26,580 bases of DNA, from assembly GCA_003254885.1 (NCBI GenBank), contig QANT01005200.1, positions 1 to 26,580 on the forward strand, in the 5' to 3' direction. The first letter of the stretch is position 1. Each line of letters opens with the position of its first letter. Below, piece after piece: positions 8,863-20,046 of this stretch. A program made the translations under genes and the position numbers. The notes below the pieces were generated by a model. It made no database searches. It worked only from the letters and a program-made list of their open reading frames with translations, and was not told the DNA's origin. Origin of the DNA: Purshia tridentata (Eukaryota > Streptophyta > Magnoliopsida > Rosales > Rosaceae).

Positions 8863-9783
8863 TGTAACACTCTGAATTTTCGACTTTTGTTAATTTTGCC
8901 ACTTAAATTTTTCAACTTCATTCTTAAGATTTGTTTTAAGGAATTATAATTTTCATAACCTTTGATTTACTAACTTGGATCTTTTAGCTGTGGTTCTAAA
9001 GTTTGGTTGCATGGAAGTGAATTTTTGTAAAGGAAAATTCAAGAGTTTGGTGATTATTAAGTTTATTTTTATTTTTTAGAATTAAATTATAAAAAGAAGA
9101 TTTTTCATATTTTTCTGGAAGTGATTTGTCTATTTTGAGGTCATTAATAATTAGTACTCAGTTTCACGAGTCTATAGAATTTTTCGTAGAATTATTTGAA
9201 ACTTGGATCTTTTAGCTGTGGTTCTAAAGTTTGGCTGCATGGAAGTGAATTTTTGTAAAGGAAAATTCAAGAGTTTGGTAATTATTAAGTTTATTTTTAT
9301 TTTTTAGAATTAAATTATGAAAAGAAGATTTTTCATATTTTTCTGGAAGTGATTTGTCCATTTTGAGGTCATTAATAATTAGTACTCAGTCTCACGAGTC
9401 TATAGAATTTTTCGTAGAATTATTTGGAGTCTCAAGATGTTTTTGGTGAATTTCCGAAGTTGAAGAAATTAGAAAATAAGAAAAAGAAAAAAGTTATTTA
9501 TTGGGATTGATAGCGCACACGTGGCGCACTATCATTGGCCATGCATGTTGACACAGAGGCTTTGGGTTAAGTGAGCTCACGGCTCACGATAGCAAGTGCT
9601 GCATGCAATCTTTTCCTGCATTTTAATCTGGGCCGCTCGCCTTCATTGAAGCTAGACTGATCTAGACCGTTGATCTTTGAAGAGGATCTGGTTACTCCCT
9701 TTGACCCGCATGTTGACCCGGTTCAATCCCATTCGGACCAGTCGTTAACCTGCCTCTTCTACCCATTTACTCTCACATAATAC
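8863..9783 (+). mobile_element. LTR-like fragment (probable Ty3/Gypsy-type solo or truncated LTR)
   Basis: Begins TGTAACACTCTGAATTTTCG, the kind of 5' end seen in plant LTRs. It then runs through a region (CACGAGTCTATAGAATTTTTC, TTTGGAGTCTC) whose layout resembles the LTR end at 25577. No retrotransposon polyprotein is present. The right boundary is approximate and I see no terminal CA with a matching target-site duplication. Confidence 0.4.
8972..9426. repeat. 228-bp tandem direct duplication
   Basis: The unit starting AACTTGGATCTTTTAGCTG at 8972 is repeated at 9200 with only a few substitutions; the second copy ends near 9426. It lies inside the LTR-like fragment and is non-coding. Confidence 0.93.
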
Positions 9784-9799
9784 CGTATTTTGACTCGAT

Positions 9800-10340
9800 G
9801 GGAATTGCAATTTGGTCAACTATTTTTTTTGCCATTTTGGTATTCACAAACTATTTGACGTTTACCATTTTGGTCCATTCTATTCAAAAGTCATAAATAG
9901 ATGTTAAATGTAACAAAAAAATGGTCCATTTCGTCCCATGTTTTTCTGTTTTCCTTCTTAAATTTAACTCATCTTTTAACATATTAAATGTCAATTGAAT
10001 TGAACAATCTTATACTAGTTTTGAAACTATGAATCTTTACTTTACAACCATATAAAAGAAATTAAAAATGAAGTTATAAAACTTGAGATAAATGATCACA
10101 AAATAGTTGCTTGAAACTGCCATTTTTCCAAAAAATTTCCATTTTAAAAACAAGAAAATTACCAATTTAGTCTACTTATTATTCACTTTCTCTAGGTTTT
10201 GTCCATGAATTTTTTTTTACCATTTTGATCCACGAACTATCTGACGTCTACTAATATAGTCCATTCCGTCAAAATGTCATAAATATCCATTAAATAGAGA
10301 GGAAAAATGGTAATTTCTTGTCCCAATTTGATCCAACATT
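9800..10340. repeat. Diverged direct repeat, non-coding
   Basis: A block around 9825-9935 (CCATTTTGGT...CACAAACTATTTGACGT...AAAAGTCATAAATAGATGTTAAATG) recurs in the same orientation and more diverged around 10215-10300 (CCATTTTGATCCACGAACTATCTGACGT...AAATGTCATAAATATCCATTAAAT). This looks like an old non-autonomous transposon or its subrepeats. No frame, boundaries unclear. Confidence 0.5.
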
Positions 10341-10471
10341 GCAAATCACCTTAAAAGGCTTTATAAAACTAAACCACATTCTCATGGTCAGCAAGCGCTT
10401 GTAATATCTTGACCTTTAACAGCTATTAATAAAAGCTTTTGTTGTAGTGGCTGTGTTGCAGAAGAAGAAAG

Positions 10472-10519
10472 GAAGAAGAAGAAGAAGAAGAAGAAGAAGA
10501 AGAAGAAGAAGAAGAAGAA
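10472..10519. repeat. (GAA)16 microsatellite
   Basis: A pure run of sixteen GAA triplets inside a longer interrupted GAA/GGA tract (10461-10541). Likely length-polymorphic. Confidence 0.95.
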
Positions 10520-10541
10520 CGAGGAAGAAGAGAAGAGGTGA

Positions 10542-10978
10542 GGTCGATTGGTCGAATGAGTGTGGGGGTCAATGAAAAGACCTTTTGCCCTCAAAAAATC
10601 CCATGTGCGCAGCACGTGATGAAAATAAACGGCAATTGGGCCAACAAATATAGATGAAAAGAACCAACTTGAATCGCATTAATTAATAACCAATGAAGTA
10701 TTTTACTCTTTATATTAATTACCATCCAACGGCCGTGGTTCTTAAGACTTGAGATATGCGCTAGCTAGCTAGCTTTGCTTATTCAAACCGTTGGATATAT
10801 TTCCTCTTGACCAGATGACTTCCATGAGTGGGATAGTCATAGTAGTGCAGCGGCATGTTTGTGACAAAAAAAGGAGTGCTACAACATATGTAGCTATATC
10901 AGGGTGTTACATATATACAATCCAGCTTTGAGCCTCTGCCCAAACTGCAACTATTACTATAAATTCATACCATAAATA
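10542..10978. other. Non-coding spacer
   Basis: No gene or element recognised. It contains a short CTAGCTAGCTAGC run near 10760-10773. Confidence 0.4.
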
Positions 10979-10988
10979 TAAAGAATAA

Positions 10989-12610
10989 GCTTAATTGCAA
11001 TTATATATCTCAACTTTGAGTCCATTTACCTTTCGGTACCCGATTTTTAAAAACTAGCGCTAAGGTACCCCAACTACCAATGGGCAGCACTATGAAGGTG
11101 CCTCCATTAGTTTTCTGTCTACTAGGCCGTTAACTGCTGACGTAGCGCACTAAATGTGTGCCACGTGTCACCTTTTTATTTTCTTTTTGAATTTTTTGAA
11201 TTTTTTGAATTTTTTGAATTTTTTGAATTTTCCTATTTTTACAAACTTTGAAAATTAATTAAAAATAGTTCCGGTACACGAAAAATTCCTACGGACTCTT
11301 CTTGACTAGTACTGATTTACTATAAGATCAAATTACCAATTTGCCCTTTGAGAGTTTCCAAAAAATTTGGAAAGTCCAAATTTTACGAAAACACTCAAGG
11401 GGAAATTTTTTTTGTATTTTAATAAAAAATAGCTCCGGACTCAGAAAAATACACAAAAAAAATTCTACAAACTCCTCTTGAATAATACTATTTTAATATA
11501 AGGTCAAATTAGCAATTTACCCTTTGATAGTTTCTAGAAAATTTTGGAAGTCCAAATTTATTTCTAGAACTTATTTTCCTCTATGACCGAGAGGTCTTTT
11601 GGGTAACAAGTGTTCACAAGAAAGGTAGTCTTAGTGTTTAGAGAACAATGATGCAGACCTCATATTTTTTGGAGTTCAAGAGATTATCCTATGAATTTCC
11701 AAATAATCTAGAATATTTAATTTTCTAAAAATAAATTTAGACTTTCCAAATTTTCTGAAAAAATCAGAGAGAAATTTGGTAATTTGATCCCATAGTAAAT
11801 TATTACTAGTCAAGATGAGTTCGTAAAAATTTTTCCGTGTATTTTTTTGAATCCAAATCTATTTTTAATTAAGATACAAAAATTTTTTCCCTCCGAGTGT
11901 TTCCAATAAATTTGGACTTCCCAAATTTTCTAGAAACTCTCAAAAGGTAAATTGGTTATTTGATCGCATAGTAAATTAGTACTAGTAAAGACAAGTCCGT
12001 AGGAAATTTTCATATATTTTTCTGAGTTCGCAGCTATTTTTAATTAAAATACAAAAATAATTTCCCTCTTAGTATTTTCAAAAACTTTGGACTTCCCAAA
12101 TTTTTTGAAAACTCTTAGAGGGCAAATTGGTAATTTGACCTTATAGTAAATTGGTACTAATCAAGACTAGTCCTTAGGAATTTTCCGTGTATTTTTCGGA
12201 GTCCAAAGCTATTTTTTATTAAAATACAAAAAAAATTTCCTTTTGAGTATTTTTAGAAAATTTGGACTTCCCAAATTTTCTGGAAACTCTCAAAGGGCAA
12301 ATTGGTACTAGTCAAGAGGAGTCGATAAGAATTTTCCGTGTATTACTTTGAGTCCGAAGCTATTTTTAATTAATTTTCAAAGTTTGTAAAAAAAGGAAAA
12401 TTCAAAAAATTCAAAAATAAAATAAAAAGGTGACACATGGCGCACATCCAGTGTGCCACGTCAATAGTTAATGGCCTGGTAGACGGAAAACTAACGGAGG
12501 TACCTTAGTGCTGCTTATTCGTAGTTGCAGTACCTTAGCGTCACTTTTTGAAGATCGAATACCGAAGAGTAAATGGACCCAAAGTTGAGGTATATAATTG
12601 CAATTAAGCC
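10989..12610. mobile_element. Large foldback element (1.6 kb) with target-site duplication and 175-bp modules
   Basis: The left end GCTTAATTGCAATTATATA is the inverted match of the right end, and the arms stay complementary inward for about 200 bp (GGTACC, ACTAACGGAGGTACC, GTGCCACGT and GTGTCACC blocks all recur inverted). The 10-bp TAAAGAATAA lies at both flanks (10979-10988 and 12611-12620), consistent with a target-site duplication of the length made by Mutator-like elements. Inside, a module containing TTGGACTTCCCAAATTTT recurs at 11737 (diverged), 11911, 12087 and 12262 on one strand, and inverted near 11343 and 11521. There is no transposase, so it is non-autonomous. Same family as 7547-8293. 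Confidence 0.82.
11189..11230. repeat. GAATTTTTT short tandem repeat
   Basis: About five copies of a 9-bp unit in the left arm of the foldback element; the mirrored position in the right arm is not expanded. Confidence 0.85.
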
Positions 12611-12682
12611 TAAAGAATAATATTTAGGTCACCCCTTAGGGGTACCTCAAGGTCACCCCACACCCTAAAATCACAATTTCAG

Positions 12683-12867
12683 TTAGAGGTGGGCATAAAA
12701 ACCATGAACCAGAAAAATCAAACCGAGCCGGAGTTTAAAAAACCGGAAAAAACCGTGTTCACCAAAAAAAGTCAACACTGGGAAAAAAACCAAACCAAAC
12801 CAGTTCTACGCCCAAAAAACCAACTCTATTAAGTGTATAAGTATGTTAGTATGTTAGATCCATTATA

Positions 12868-12898
<31 letters not shown>

Positions 12899-14008
12899 AA
12901 AGTATATGACCCTATACCTTAAACTCTATTAAATACTCTATACCTTAAATTCTATAATATTATATATACTCAATCCTTATGTCATTTTTCTTAAAAAAAT
13001 TTATTTGGCCAAACTCCAATCCTAAATTCCTAATGTCTTTTTATTTATTTATTTGATTTGGCCAATTGAAATTTGAAACCCCAAACCCCATTGAAACCCA
13101 AAGTTCAAACCCCAATCTCACTATCTTAGTATCTCATGTGAGTCACTATAAGTATATAAGTATATAACTCTATATCCTAAACTTTATTAAATACCCTATA
13201 CAATATACCTTAAACTCTATTAATTACTCTATATAATATCACAATTAATCTATTATTAACTACTCTATAATGTTATATATAATTAAATACCCAATCCTTC
13301 TGTATTTGTGTTTGTTTTTTTAATTTATTTGACCAAATCCTATATCCTAAATTCCTAGAGTGCTACATGTTTTAATTATTTATTTATTTGATTTGGCCAA
13401 ATTGGGGTTTGGCCAAACCCCAATCTGAAACCCCAATATGGAAACCCCCACAGTCAAACCCTTTTTTTGGTCTTTGAGTCTCTCTCTTTCCTCTCATTTT
13501 CACCCTATCTCTGTCTCATCTCCTCTGTTCTCTCTCCCACGACATCGTCTCTTCCCAGTCCGCCTTGACACCAGTGAGCTAGGCAGCGAGACCACCACCA
13601 AACTCTCTTTCTCTTCCTCCTCTCCCTCCCCATGGGTTTCTCTCTCCCAGATCTCTTCTCACTCTTCTCTCTCCTCCCCATGGCCTTCTTTCTGGCCCTC
13701 TCTTCGATCCTCGCCCTCTGGTGACAGCCGGCCTTCTTTTGGTCTCTGCCTCCCCAAATCGATCCCAGATCAAGTTGCGAGCCTCTATGGCTCTCTGTCT
13801 CGCCGCCTCTCTCTCTCTCCCTCTGCTCTCCACCCCTCTACACCGGAAAGGACACCAGACCAGACCGAAACTCTATAGGTCTGGTATAGTTTTGGTTTTT
13901 TTCCATTTTTTCCGGCATTGAGCACTGGACCAGACTAGAGAAAGTCTTCCTGCGCGGCACACAGTGTCGGGGGTGAATCGAGCCGAACCGTGCCTTACCC
14001 ACCCCTAA
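12683..14008. mobile_element. hAT-type non-autonomous element nested in the MITE
   Basis: The termini are TAGAGGTGGGCA on the left and, inverted, TAGGGGTGGGTA on the right, the sort of short terminal repeat typical of plant hAT elements. The flanks are ATTTCAGT and ATTTCGGT, an 8-bp target-site duplication with one mismatch. Removing the element and one flank copy restores the outer MITE arm. It has no transposase. It contains a (TA)10 run, repeated CTATATA/ACTCTATTAA blocks, and a CT-rich segment with a 146-codon open frame (13438-13878) rich in Ser and Pro that matches no family I know. Confidence 0.72.
12871..12890. repeat. (TA)10 microsatellite
   Basis: A pure TA run of 20 bases inside the hAT-type element, in a wider TA-rich tract. 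Confidence 0.9.
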
Positions 14009-14380
14009 TTTCGGTAATGTTGGCGCATGATCGGAATTGTTAACTTTTTAGATCACTTATTATAGATTATCTAATCTACTCAATCGAAAATCGTTTGGTT
14101 GTATAACTGTTGTCAATTAAATAGAAAAAATTAACAATTTGGTAAAAAAATCACTTTTAATCGAAAATCATTTATTTTTCTATATAATCAATAAAAATTA
14201 TACAATCAAACGATTTCCGATTAAATTGATTTTTTGTATAGATGATCTATAATAGGTGATCTAAAAAGTGAACGGTTTCGATCATGCGCCAACATTGTCG
14301 AAATTGTGATTTTAGAGGGTGGGATTACTTTGAGGTACCCCAATGGGTGACCTAAATATTGTTCATATATAAATAGAAAG

Positions 14381-14730
14381 TTTCATATTGATCTAGATTT
14401 TTTTTTCATTCCATATTGGTCCACTAATTTTGTGACATTTTCCATTTTGATCCAAATCGTCAAATTAGAACAAATGGCTGTATATCTTAATAAGTGCTGC
14501 GCAAATGAAGCACTGTTGTGATCCATTAATTCTTCACTTAGTTTCATATTGGATTACTAATTCCACTTAGTTATATATTGGTCCATAATAGTGGCCCCAC
14601 GTGTGCGACACATGACTAAAATAGACGACCGTTTGTGCTAAATAGACAGTTTGGACCACAATGGAAAACATCGCAAAGTTAATTAGTGGACCAATATGGA
14701 ATGAAAAAAATAACGTGAACCAATGTGAAA
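14381..14730. mobile_element. 350-bp MITE with inverted ends
   Basis: The left part (TTTCATATTG, CATTCCATATTGGTCCACTA, CATTTTCCATT.TGATCCAA) is the inverted counterpart of the right part (TTGGACCACAATGGAAAAC, TAGTGGACCAATATGGAATG, CAATGTGAAA). Non-coding. No perfect target-site duplication was seen. Confidence 0.75.
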
Positions 14731-15060
14731 AATAAATGAAGCAATGGTGCAATTTCCACATATAAATATATGCATATCACTAAAATACACTTTGGCTAAA
14801 CAAATATATATGCAAAACACATTACTTTCTTGTTTCCATGTCTAAATTACTTAAAACTCTCTATGAACCGGCAGGTATATACTCTGTACTCTAAGACAAA
14901 GCCTTTGTGGGAGCATAGTTGTCTCCAAGAATCCAAACCACAAAACGCTAGTGAACATATATTAAATTATGAAAATCACAAGAGTGCAGCCTCGCTTCGA
15001 AGGGCAAAACAAGAAGATCCCCATAGGCATTACAAACATCGAAAATTACATCTCCTATGA
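14731..15060. other. Spacer upstream of the GST gene
   Basis: AT-rich. A 76-codon open frame at 14830-15060 has no recognisable domain and is probably chance; part may belong to the GST promoter. Confidence 0.35.
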
Positions 15061-15070
15061 ACCACATTTT

Positions 15071-15079
15071 CTATAAATT
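15071..15079 (+). promoter_or_regulatory. Probable TATA box of the GST gene
   Basis: CTATAAATT lies 99 bp upstream of the GST start codon, leaving room for a short 5'UTR. Judged by sequence and position only. Confidence 0.5.
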
Positions 15080-15133
15080 TCCAAATCCATAACTCATTTT
15101 GATACCTCAAGTTATAGAAGAGATCAGAATTAA

Positions 15134-16296
<1,163 letters not shown>

Positions 16297-16362
16297 TGAT
16301 GGAAAAGTTTATTTATGGTACGAGTTCATCTGACTCACAAACAATCTAATTAATGGTTCTCA

Positions 16363-16368
16363 AATAAA
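16363..16368 (+). terminator. Polyadenylation signal of the GST gene
   Basis: AATAAA 67 bp after the GST stop codon, a likely near-upstream element for 3' end formation. Confidence 0.5.
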
Positions 16369-17278
16369 TGCTCTAGTATAGAAAAGAGAACTCATCAAAA
16401 TCTAAAAGTTAAAAATGTATTTGTATGTCATACAAATTCGTACCATAAGATTTTCGGTGATGAAAATGCTTATAGCATGAGCCAGTACATTGTGTACTTC
16501 TCTTCCAGTACATTTTGGTCTTATGAAGGTCCTTAGGTCCTTCTTTGTCACTCCATGCATATGCGAAAAAGAATAAGGAAACAATAATAATTTTTTCCTT
16601 TATCTTCATTTGCTCTTTTTATGTAGTTTTTGCTTTTTGTTTTGAGCTCTTCTAATGTACTTGATAAAATATGAATAAGATGGAGTCTTCTTAGGGGTAC
16701 GTACTCCTTTTCATGACTTTGCATTTCTAGCTCATTAATAAATGTTATTTTGTCACAAAAGGTATTGTAATTTTTTGATCACTCTCTATGAATGTTCAAT
16801 TCTAAGCAATCACAATCCTTAGCCTCAGAACTACCAAAAACTGACCCCGGATGAGCAATACCATTTGCAGAACAGTGACAGCTTATATTAAGCATCAGAA
16901 CTACCCACTAGCTTTTAGTTTTAATGATATACCTCTCATCAATGTTGGGTGACATCTTAAGTTCAAATAATCCTTCTCCAAATGACAACTCCTTTTGTAG
17001 CTTAATTTCATGAAATCACAATTTCTAATTTCCAGCTTATTCCTTATTCAATCTTGCATAGCTAGCTTGGCCGGTTTCAGGCTTGCAGCTCATTCATGTA
17101 ATAACTCCTGGACTGCATAATCGAAATAAACTGGATATGACAATATATGCTTCTCCTGTTAATTAAAGGAAATGTTGATAAATTATGAGAATATACATAA
17201 GATAAAAAGTTAACCTAATTAGAAATTCAAAATAAAAAAGCTCGTGCTTGCCTGCTTGGGCAGTAAGAAAAACATACC
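16369..17278. other. Intergenic spacer between GST and NAC-like genes
   Basis: No coding frame, transposon end or RNA gene recognised in this AT-rich stretch. Confidence 0.4.
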
Positions 17279-17315
17279 TATATATACATAAACATAGGGT
17301 AGCAGCATGATCAAG

Positions 17316-17323
17316 CTATATAG
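17316..17323 (+). promoter_or_regulatory. Possible TATA box of the NAC-like gene
   Basis: CTATATAG followed about 15 bp later by a CT-rich tract (CACTCTCACTCTC) typical of plant initiator and leader regions. A second TATA run is at 17279-17286. Either could serve. Confidence 0.35.
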
Positions 17324-17371
17324 TTACACACTCTCACTCTCTAGTCGATCACTTAATCGTTTTATTCCTCC

Positions 17372-17440
17372 AAGAAAATCTTGGGAAGATCAAGAAAATC
17401 CCAAGAAAATCTTATAATTCTCTCTAACTAAGAAAATCTT
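17372..17440 (+). repeat. AAGAAAATC repeats and small hairpin in the NAC leader
   Basis: AAGAAAATCTT occurs at 17372, 17403 and 17430, with a truncated copy near 17392. Between them CTTGGGA and TCCCAAG can pair into a 7-bp stem. The repeats lie in the presumed 5'UTR; function unknown. Confidence 0.6.
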
Positions 17441-17550
17441 TTCCTCTGTAAAAAGGAAAAGACAAGTTGTTCTTTATACTTGTGGTTGAACGATCTTTCT
17501 GTTCAAAGTTTCATACGTTGAACACTGCTGCCTTCTGAGCATTTCTTTCA

Positions 17551-18762
17551 ATGATGAATTCGACGGCCAGCTATGTAGGCGTGGGCTACCTGTTTCATCC
17601 CACAGACGATCAACTTGTGGATTATTTCATCCACAAGAAAGCTACCGGAGAATTTCAGACAATCCCAGCTAGTTACAACAACCATGTGTTCGAGTTTGAT
17701 TTGTACTAAAAAGAACCATGGGTTCTTTGGGACAGGTTTGGAGGTCCCAAACGACAGCATGGTGAAGACTTGTACTTCTTCACCAAACTTCATAAAGTCA
17801 GTCCCAATGGATCGCGAGTTGTCCGCAGGGTCGGTTCTGGTACTTGGAGTGGTGACAATTCGGAAGTGGTGTACGGCAAGGGCTCACAAAACCCTATTGG
17901 TCTGAAGCGGAATTTTCGCTATGAGAAGCCCGGCTCAGACGATCACGGTTGTTGGCTCATGCACGAGTACAGTAAGCCTGATGTTAAGGATTTTGTGCTT
18001 TGCCGTCTGAGAAAGAATGATAGGTATGAGAAGAAGATCAAGAAACAAAACAAGAGGAAGCTTACATCGAATGATGGTCAAGAATCGACAAAAAAGAAGA
18101 AATTGAGAAAATCTGCCAATACCAGCAATGTTGAGGATCATGAGGAACAAGGCAGTGGTATTTGTGAGAAGACTCTTATGAATGATGACGATCAACTCCA
18201 TGTTGACCAATCAATCAGTAATATTTCTGAGGATGATTATTTTCAGTCTGATGAGTTTAAGAGATTATTGGAGGACGACAACTTCTTGGTCGATGTTGAT
18301 GAGAATGTTGGGGAACAGGCTCTTGTGCATGTTGATCATCAACTCCATGACCGAATGATCAATAATATTTCTGTGAATGATTATGACATCTCATCTGCTT
18401 GTTTTTACTTTGAGCCTGATGAGTTTAAAAGATTATTGGAGGACGACAACTTGGTCCATATTTCTGTGGATGCTGATGATATTCCATTTGGTACTCTTGT
18501 GCATGTTGATCATCAACTCCATGACCGATTGATCAATAATATTTCTGTGAATGATTATGACATCTCATCTGCTTGTTTGTACTTTGAGCCTGATGAGTTT
18601 AAGAGATTATTGGAGGACGACAACTTGGTCCATATTTCTGTGGATGCTGATGATCTTCCATTTGGTTCTGCGTACTTTGGGTCCGATGAATTTAAGAAAC
18701 TGGTCGACAACAACTTGGTAGCGTCGTCATCATCATCGTCGACACAGTCAGATCTTCATTGA
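17551..18762 (+). pseudogene. NAC-domain transcription factor-like gene with one in-frame stop
   Basis: NAC proteins are plant DNA-binding regulators. Read from the ATG at 17551, the frame gives a divergent NAC domain over about residues 10-158: GVGYLFHPTDDQLVDYF (subdomain A), YFFTKLHKVSPNGSR and GSGTWSGDNSEVVYG (C; the usual WKATG is replaced), IGLKRNFRYEKPG with CWLMHEYSKPD (D), and KDFVLCRLRKND (E). A TAA at 17707-17709 (codon 53, in FDLY-stop-KEPWVL) interrupts it; otherwise the frame is open for 403 codons. Then follow a basic, nuclear-localisation-like stretch (about 161-190) and an acidic tail with two 58-residue repeats. There are no introns, although many NAC genes have two. With the stop, only an N-terminally truncated product lacking subdomain A could form, and no in-frame ATG follows closely. 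A recent pseudogene, or a base error at one position, are both possible. Confidence 0.85.
18320..18667 (+). repeat. Two tandem 174-bp (58-codon) repeats in the NAC-like tail
   Basis: Units 18320-18493 and 18494-18667 are almost identical at an offset of exactly 174 bp, so the frame is kept. Each encodes LVHVDHQLHDR, then NNISVNDYDISSAC, then FEPDEFKRLLEDDN. The shorter motif SDEFKRLLEDDN also occurs before the array (about 18247-18285), and SDEFKKLVDNN after it, so the tail grew from a roughly 12-residue acidic motif present four times. Confidence 0.93.
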
Positions 18763-19532
18763 CTCCCTTGCTCATGAATCAGTGCAACAGCAGTTACTTT
18801 GGTGCCTAATATGCTATGCATGTAAAATTGGCTAACACAAGTTTCTTTTCACCTTGTTCATTTAAGAATATTTTATTTTGATTTAAGAAATTAATCCTTG
18901 TAACTGCAAAGGAGCTAGCTTTCTTAATTAATGTTTTCAAATTATTATTTCATTCCTTCAAGTGATTGTTTCTTAAGCACTTTTGTAAATTTATAGCTTA
19001 TATATATCAGTGGTTATGTGAATTGTTGCTCCTTGCTAGCCGTGGAGTCAATGTGACTTGTATTAATTTGATGGTAGTATTAGTTGCATTTTTTATATCA
19101 ATGCAAATTCAATTTAATGAAAACTTCTTTTAAATACATAGCTCAAGGAATCAAAGAGGTAGGAAGCAAAACACAATGAACTATTAATTCATGATTTTTA
19201 GCTACAAGATGGAGAAACTGATATAGAAGCAAAATATAAGCTAGATTTAGTTTCATTAACTGTTGGAGATCAAGATTTGTTAATATACACATTAAGTGAG
19301 AGTACTAACTATATATATCCTTGGAAGAATTGCATAAGAAACTGCTTTAAACCAGTTCTGCTTGGGGCTAAAAAGTTGGCCCGTGTGCTTTGTCATCTGG
19401 CATCTCTAGTTTAATATGGTTTAAATTAGCTAGGATTTCCTAGTGAGGAGTGAAACATTCAATACTAATTCATACAAAGCTAGCTTATGGGATGGGTAGG
19501 TAAGTGATTTAAATTTTAAGTTGCTAAGCTCT
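18763..19532. other. Intergenic spacer, nothing recognised
   Basis: AT-rich, includes the 3' flank of the NAC-like gene. No coding frame, RNA gene or repeat of note. Confidence 0.4.
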
Positions 19533-19998
19533 TTAGCTTGCACAGATTTCATTTGAGTTTGGGAATTTGGCCTTTGAGGCCCACACTAGGTAAATCAAGT
19601 TGTTTTCCAGATATTTGAGGCTTGCAAATTCACTGAGTAAGGGACCACTGAAATGATTGCTCAGATCATGTTTTTCCAGGCTAGTAAGATTAAAAAGCCA
19701 TTTGGGAAATGTAGAATTAATCTCATTATTTGATATATCAACGATCAAAAGTGATATGAGGTTAATTAGTCCTCTGTAGTGAAAGTGGAAGGCTTTTGAT
19801 GGAGCATGAGGATAAGTGTAACTCTAATAGGGAAGTCTTCTCTTGCTCGATGCATGAGTTCACACTGCCTGGAAGTCCATCACCCAAACATAGTTTAGTA
19901 GTACTCTGCAAATAATAAGAGGTCAAACACAAAAATAGAAGATACTGAGCAACTTTGAGATTATAAGTTGTAGAGTTGAAGTGAGAATAGCTTTCCAT
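19533..19998 (-). pseudogene. Receptor-like protein (LRR-RLP) remnant with internal deletion
   Basis: LRR receptor-like proteins sit in the plasma membrane and act in immunity or development. From the ATG at 19998 the frame gives a probable signal anchor or peptide ([16 protein letters not shown]) and then the LRR N-terminal cap ([23 protein letters not shown]). It jumps directly to mid-ectodomain LRR sequence ([19 protein letters not shown]) and stops at 19762. The family sequence resumes in another frame at about 19755 (LLIVDISNNEINSTFPKWL, FNLTSLEKHDLSNHFSGPL) and fades after 19560. Most of the ectodomain, the transmembrane segment and the tail are missing. I read it as an eroded gene with a large internal deletion and a frameshift. 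Confidence 0.78.
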
Positions 19999-20046
19999 TA
20001 TTATACAAAGTTGTCTTAGTTTTCTGCAGATGATTACTGTGCACAT

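Larger units (their letters stand above)
12623..14356. mobile_element. MITE with long inverted arms, interrupted by a nested element
   Basis: The left arm (TTTAGGTCACCCCTTAGGGG, then ACCTCAAGGTCACCCC and AAAATCACAATTTC) is matched in inverted order by 14295-14356. After the insert the left arm resumes at about 14006 with GTAATGTTGGCGCATGATCGG, again matched inverted near 14280-14300, and the arms continue to about 14110 and 14190. TA flanks both ends, compatible with but not proof of a TA-target family. Non-coding. Confidence 0.72.

Noticed and set aside
8595..8949. Overlapping open frames of 108 and 71 codons
   Set aside because: Low-complexity CT/GA-rich sequence with no family match, and one frame runs into the LTR-like start.
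9511..9531. Imperfect palindrome around ACACGTGGCGC
   Set aside because: Contains an ACGTG core but the symmetry is imperfect and it sits in a decayed repeat; no gene is near enough to assign it.
10388..10615. 75-codon minus-strand frame with poly-Phe
   Set aside because: It is a translation of the GAA microsatellite.
13438..13878. 146-codon Ser/Pro-rich protein
   Set aside because: Low complexity, inside a non-autonomous transposon, with an equally long antisense frame; no coding support.
14830..15060. 76-codon frame upstream of GST
   Set aside because: No domain, no good start context, and it lies in the likely GST promoter.
17548..17793. Antisense frame over the NAC-like gene
   Set aside because: Shadow of the NAC domain on the other strand.
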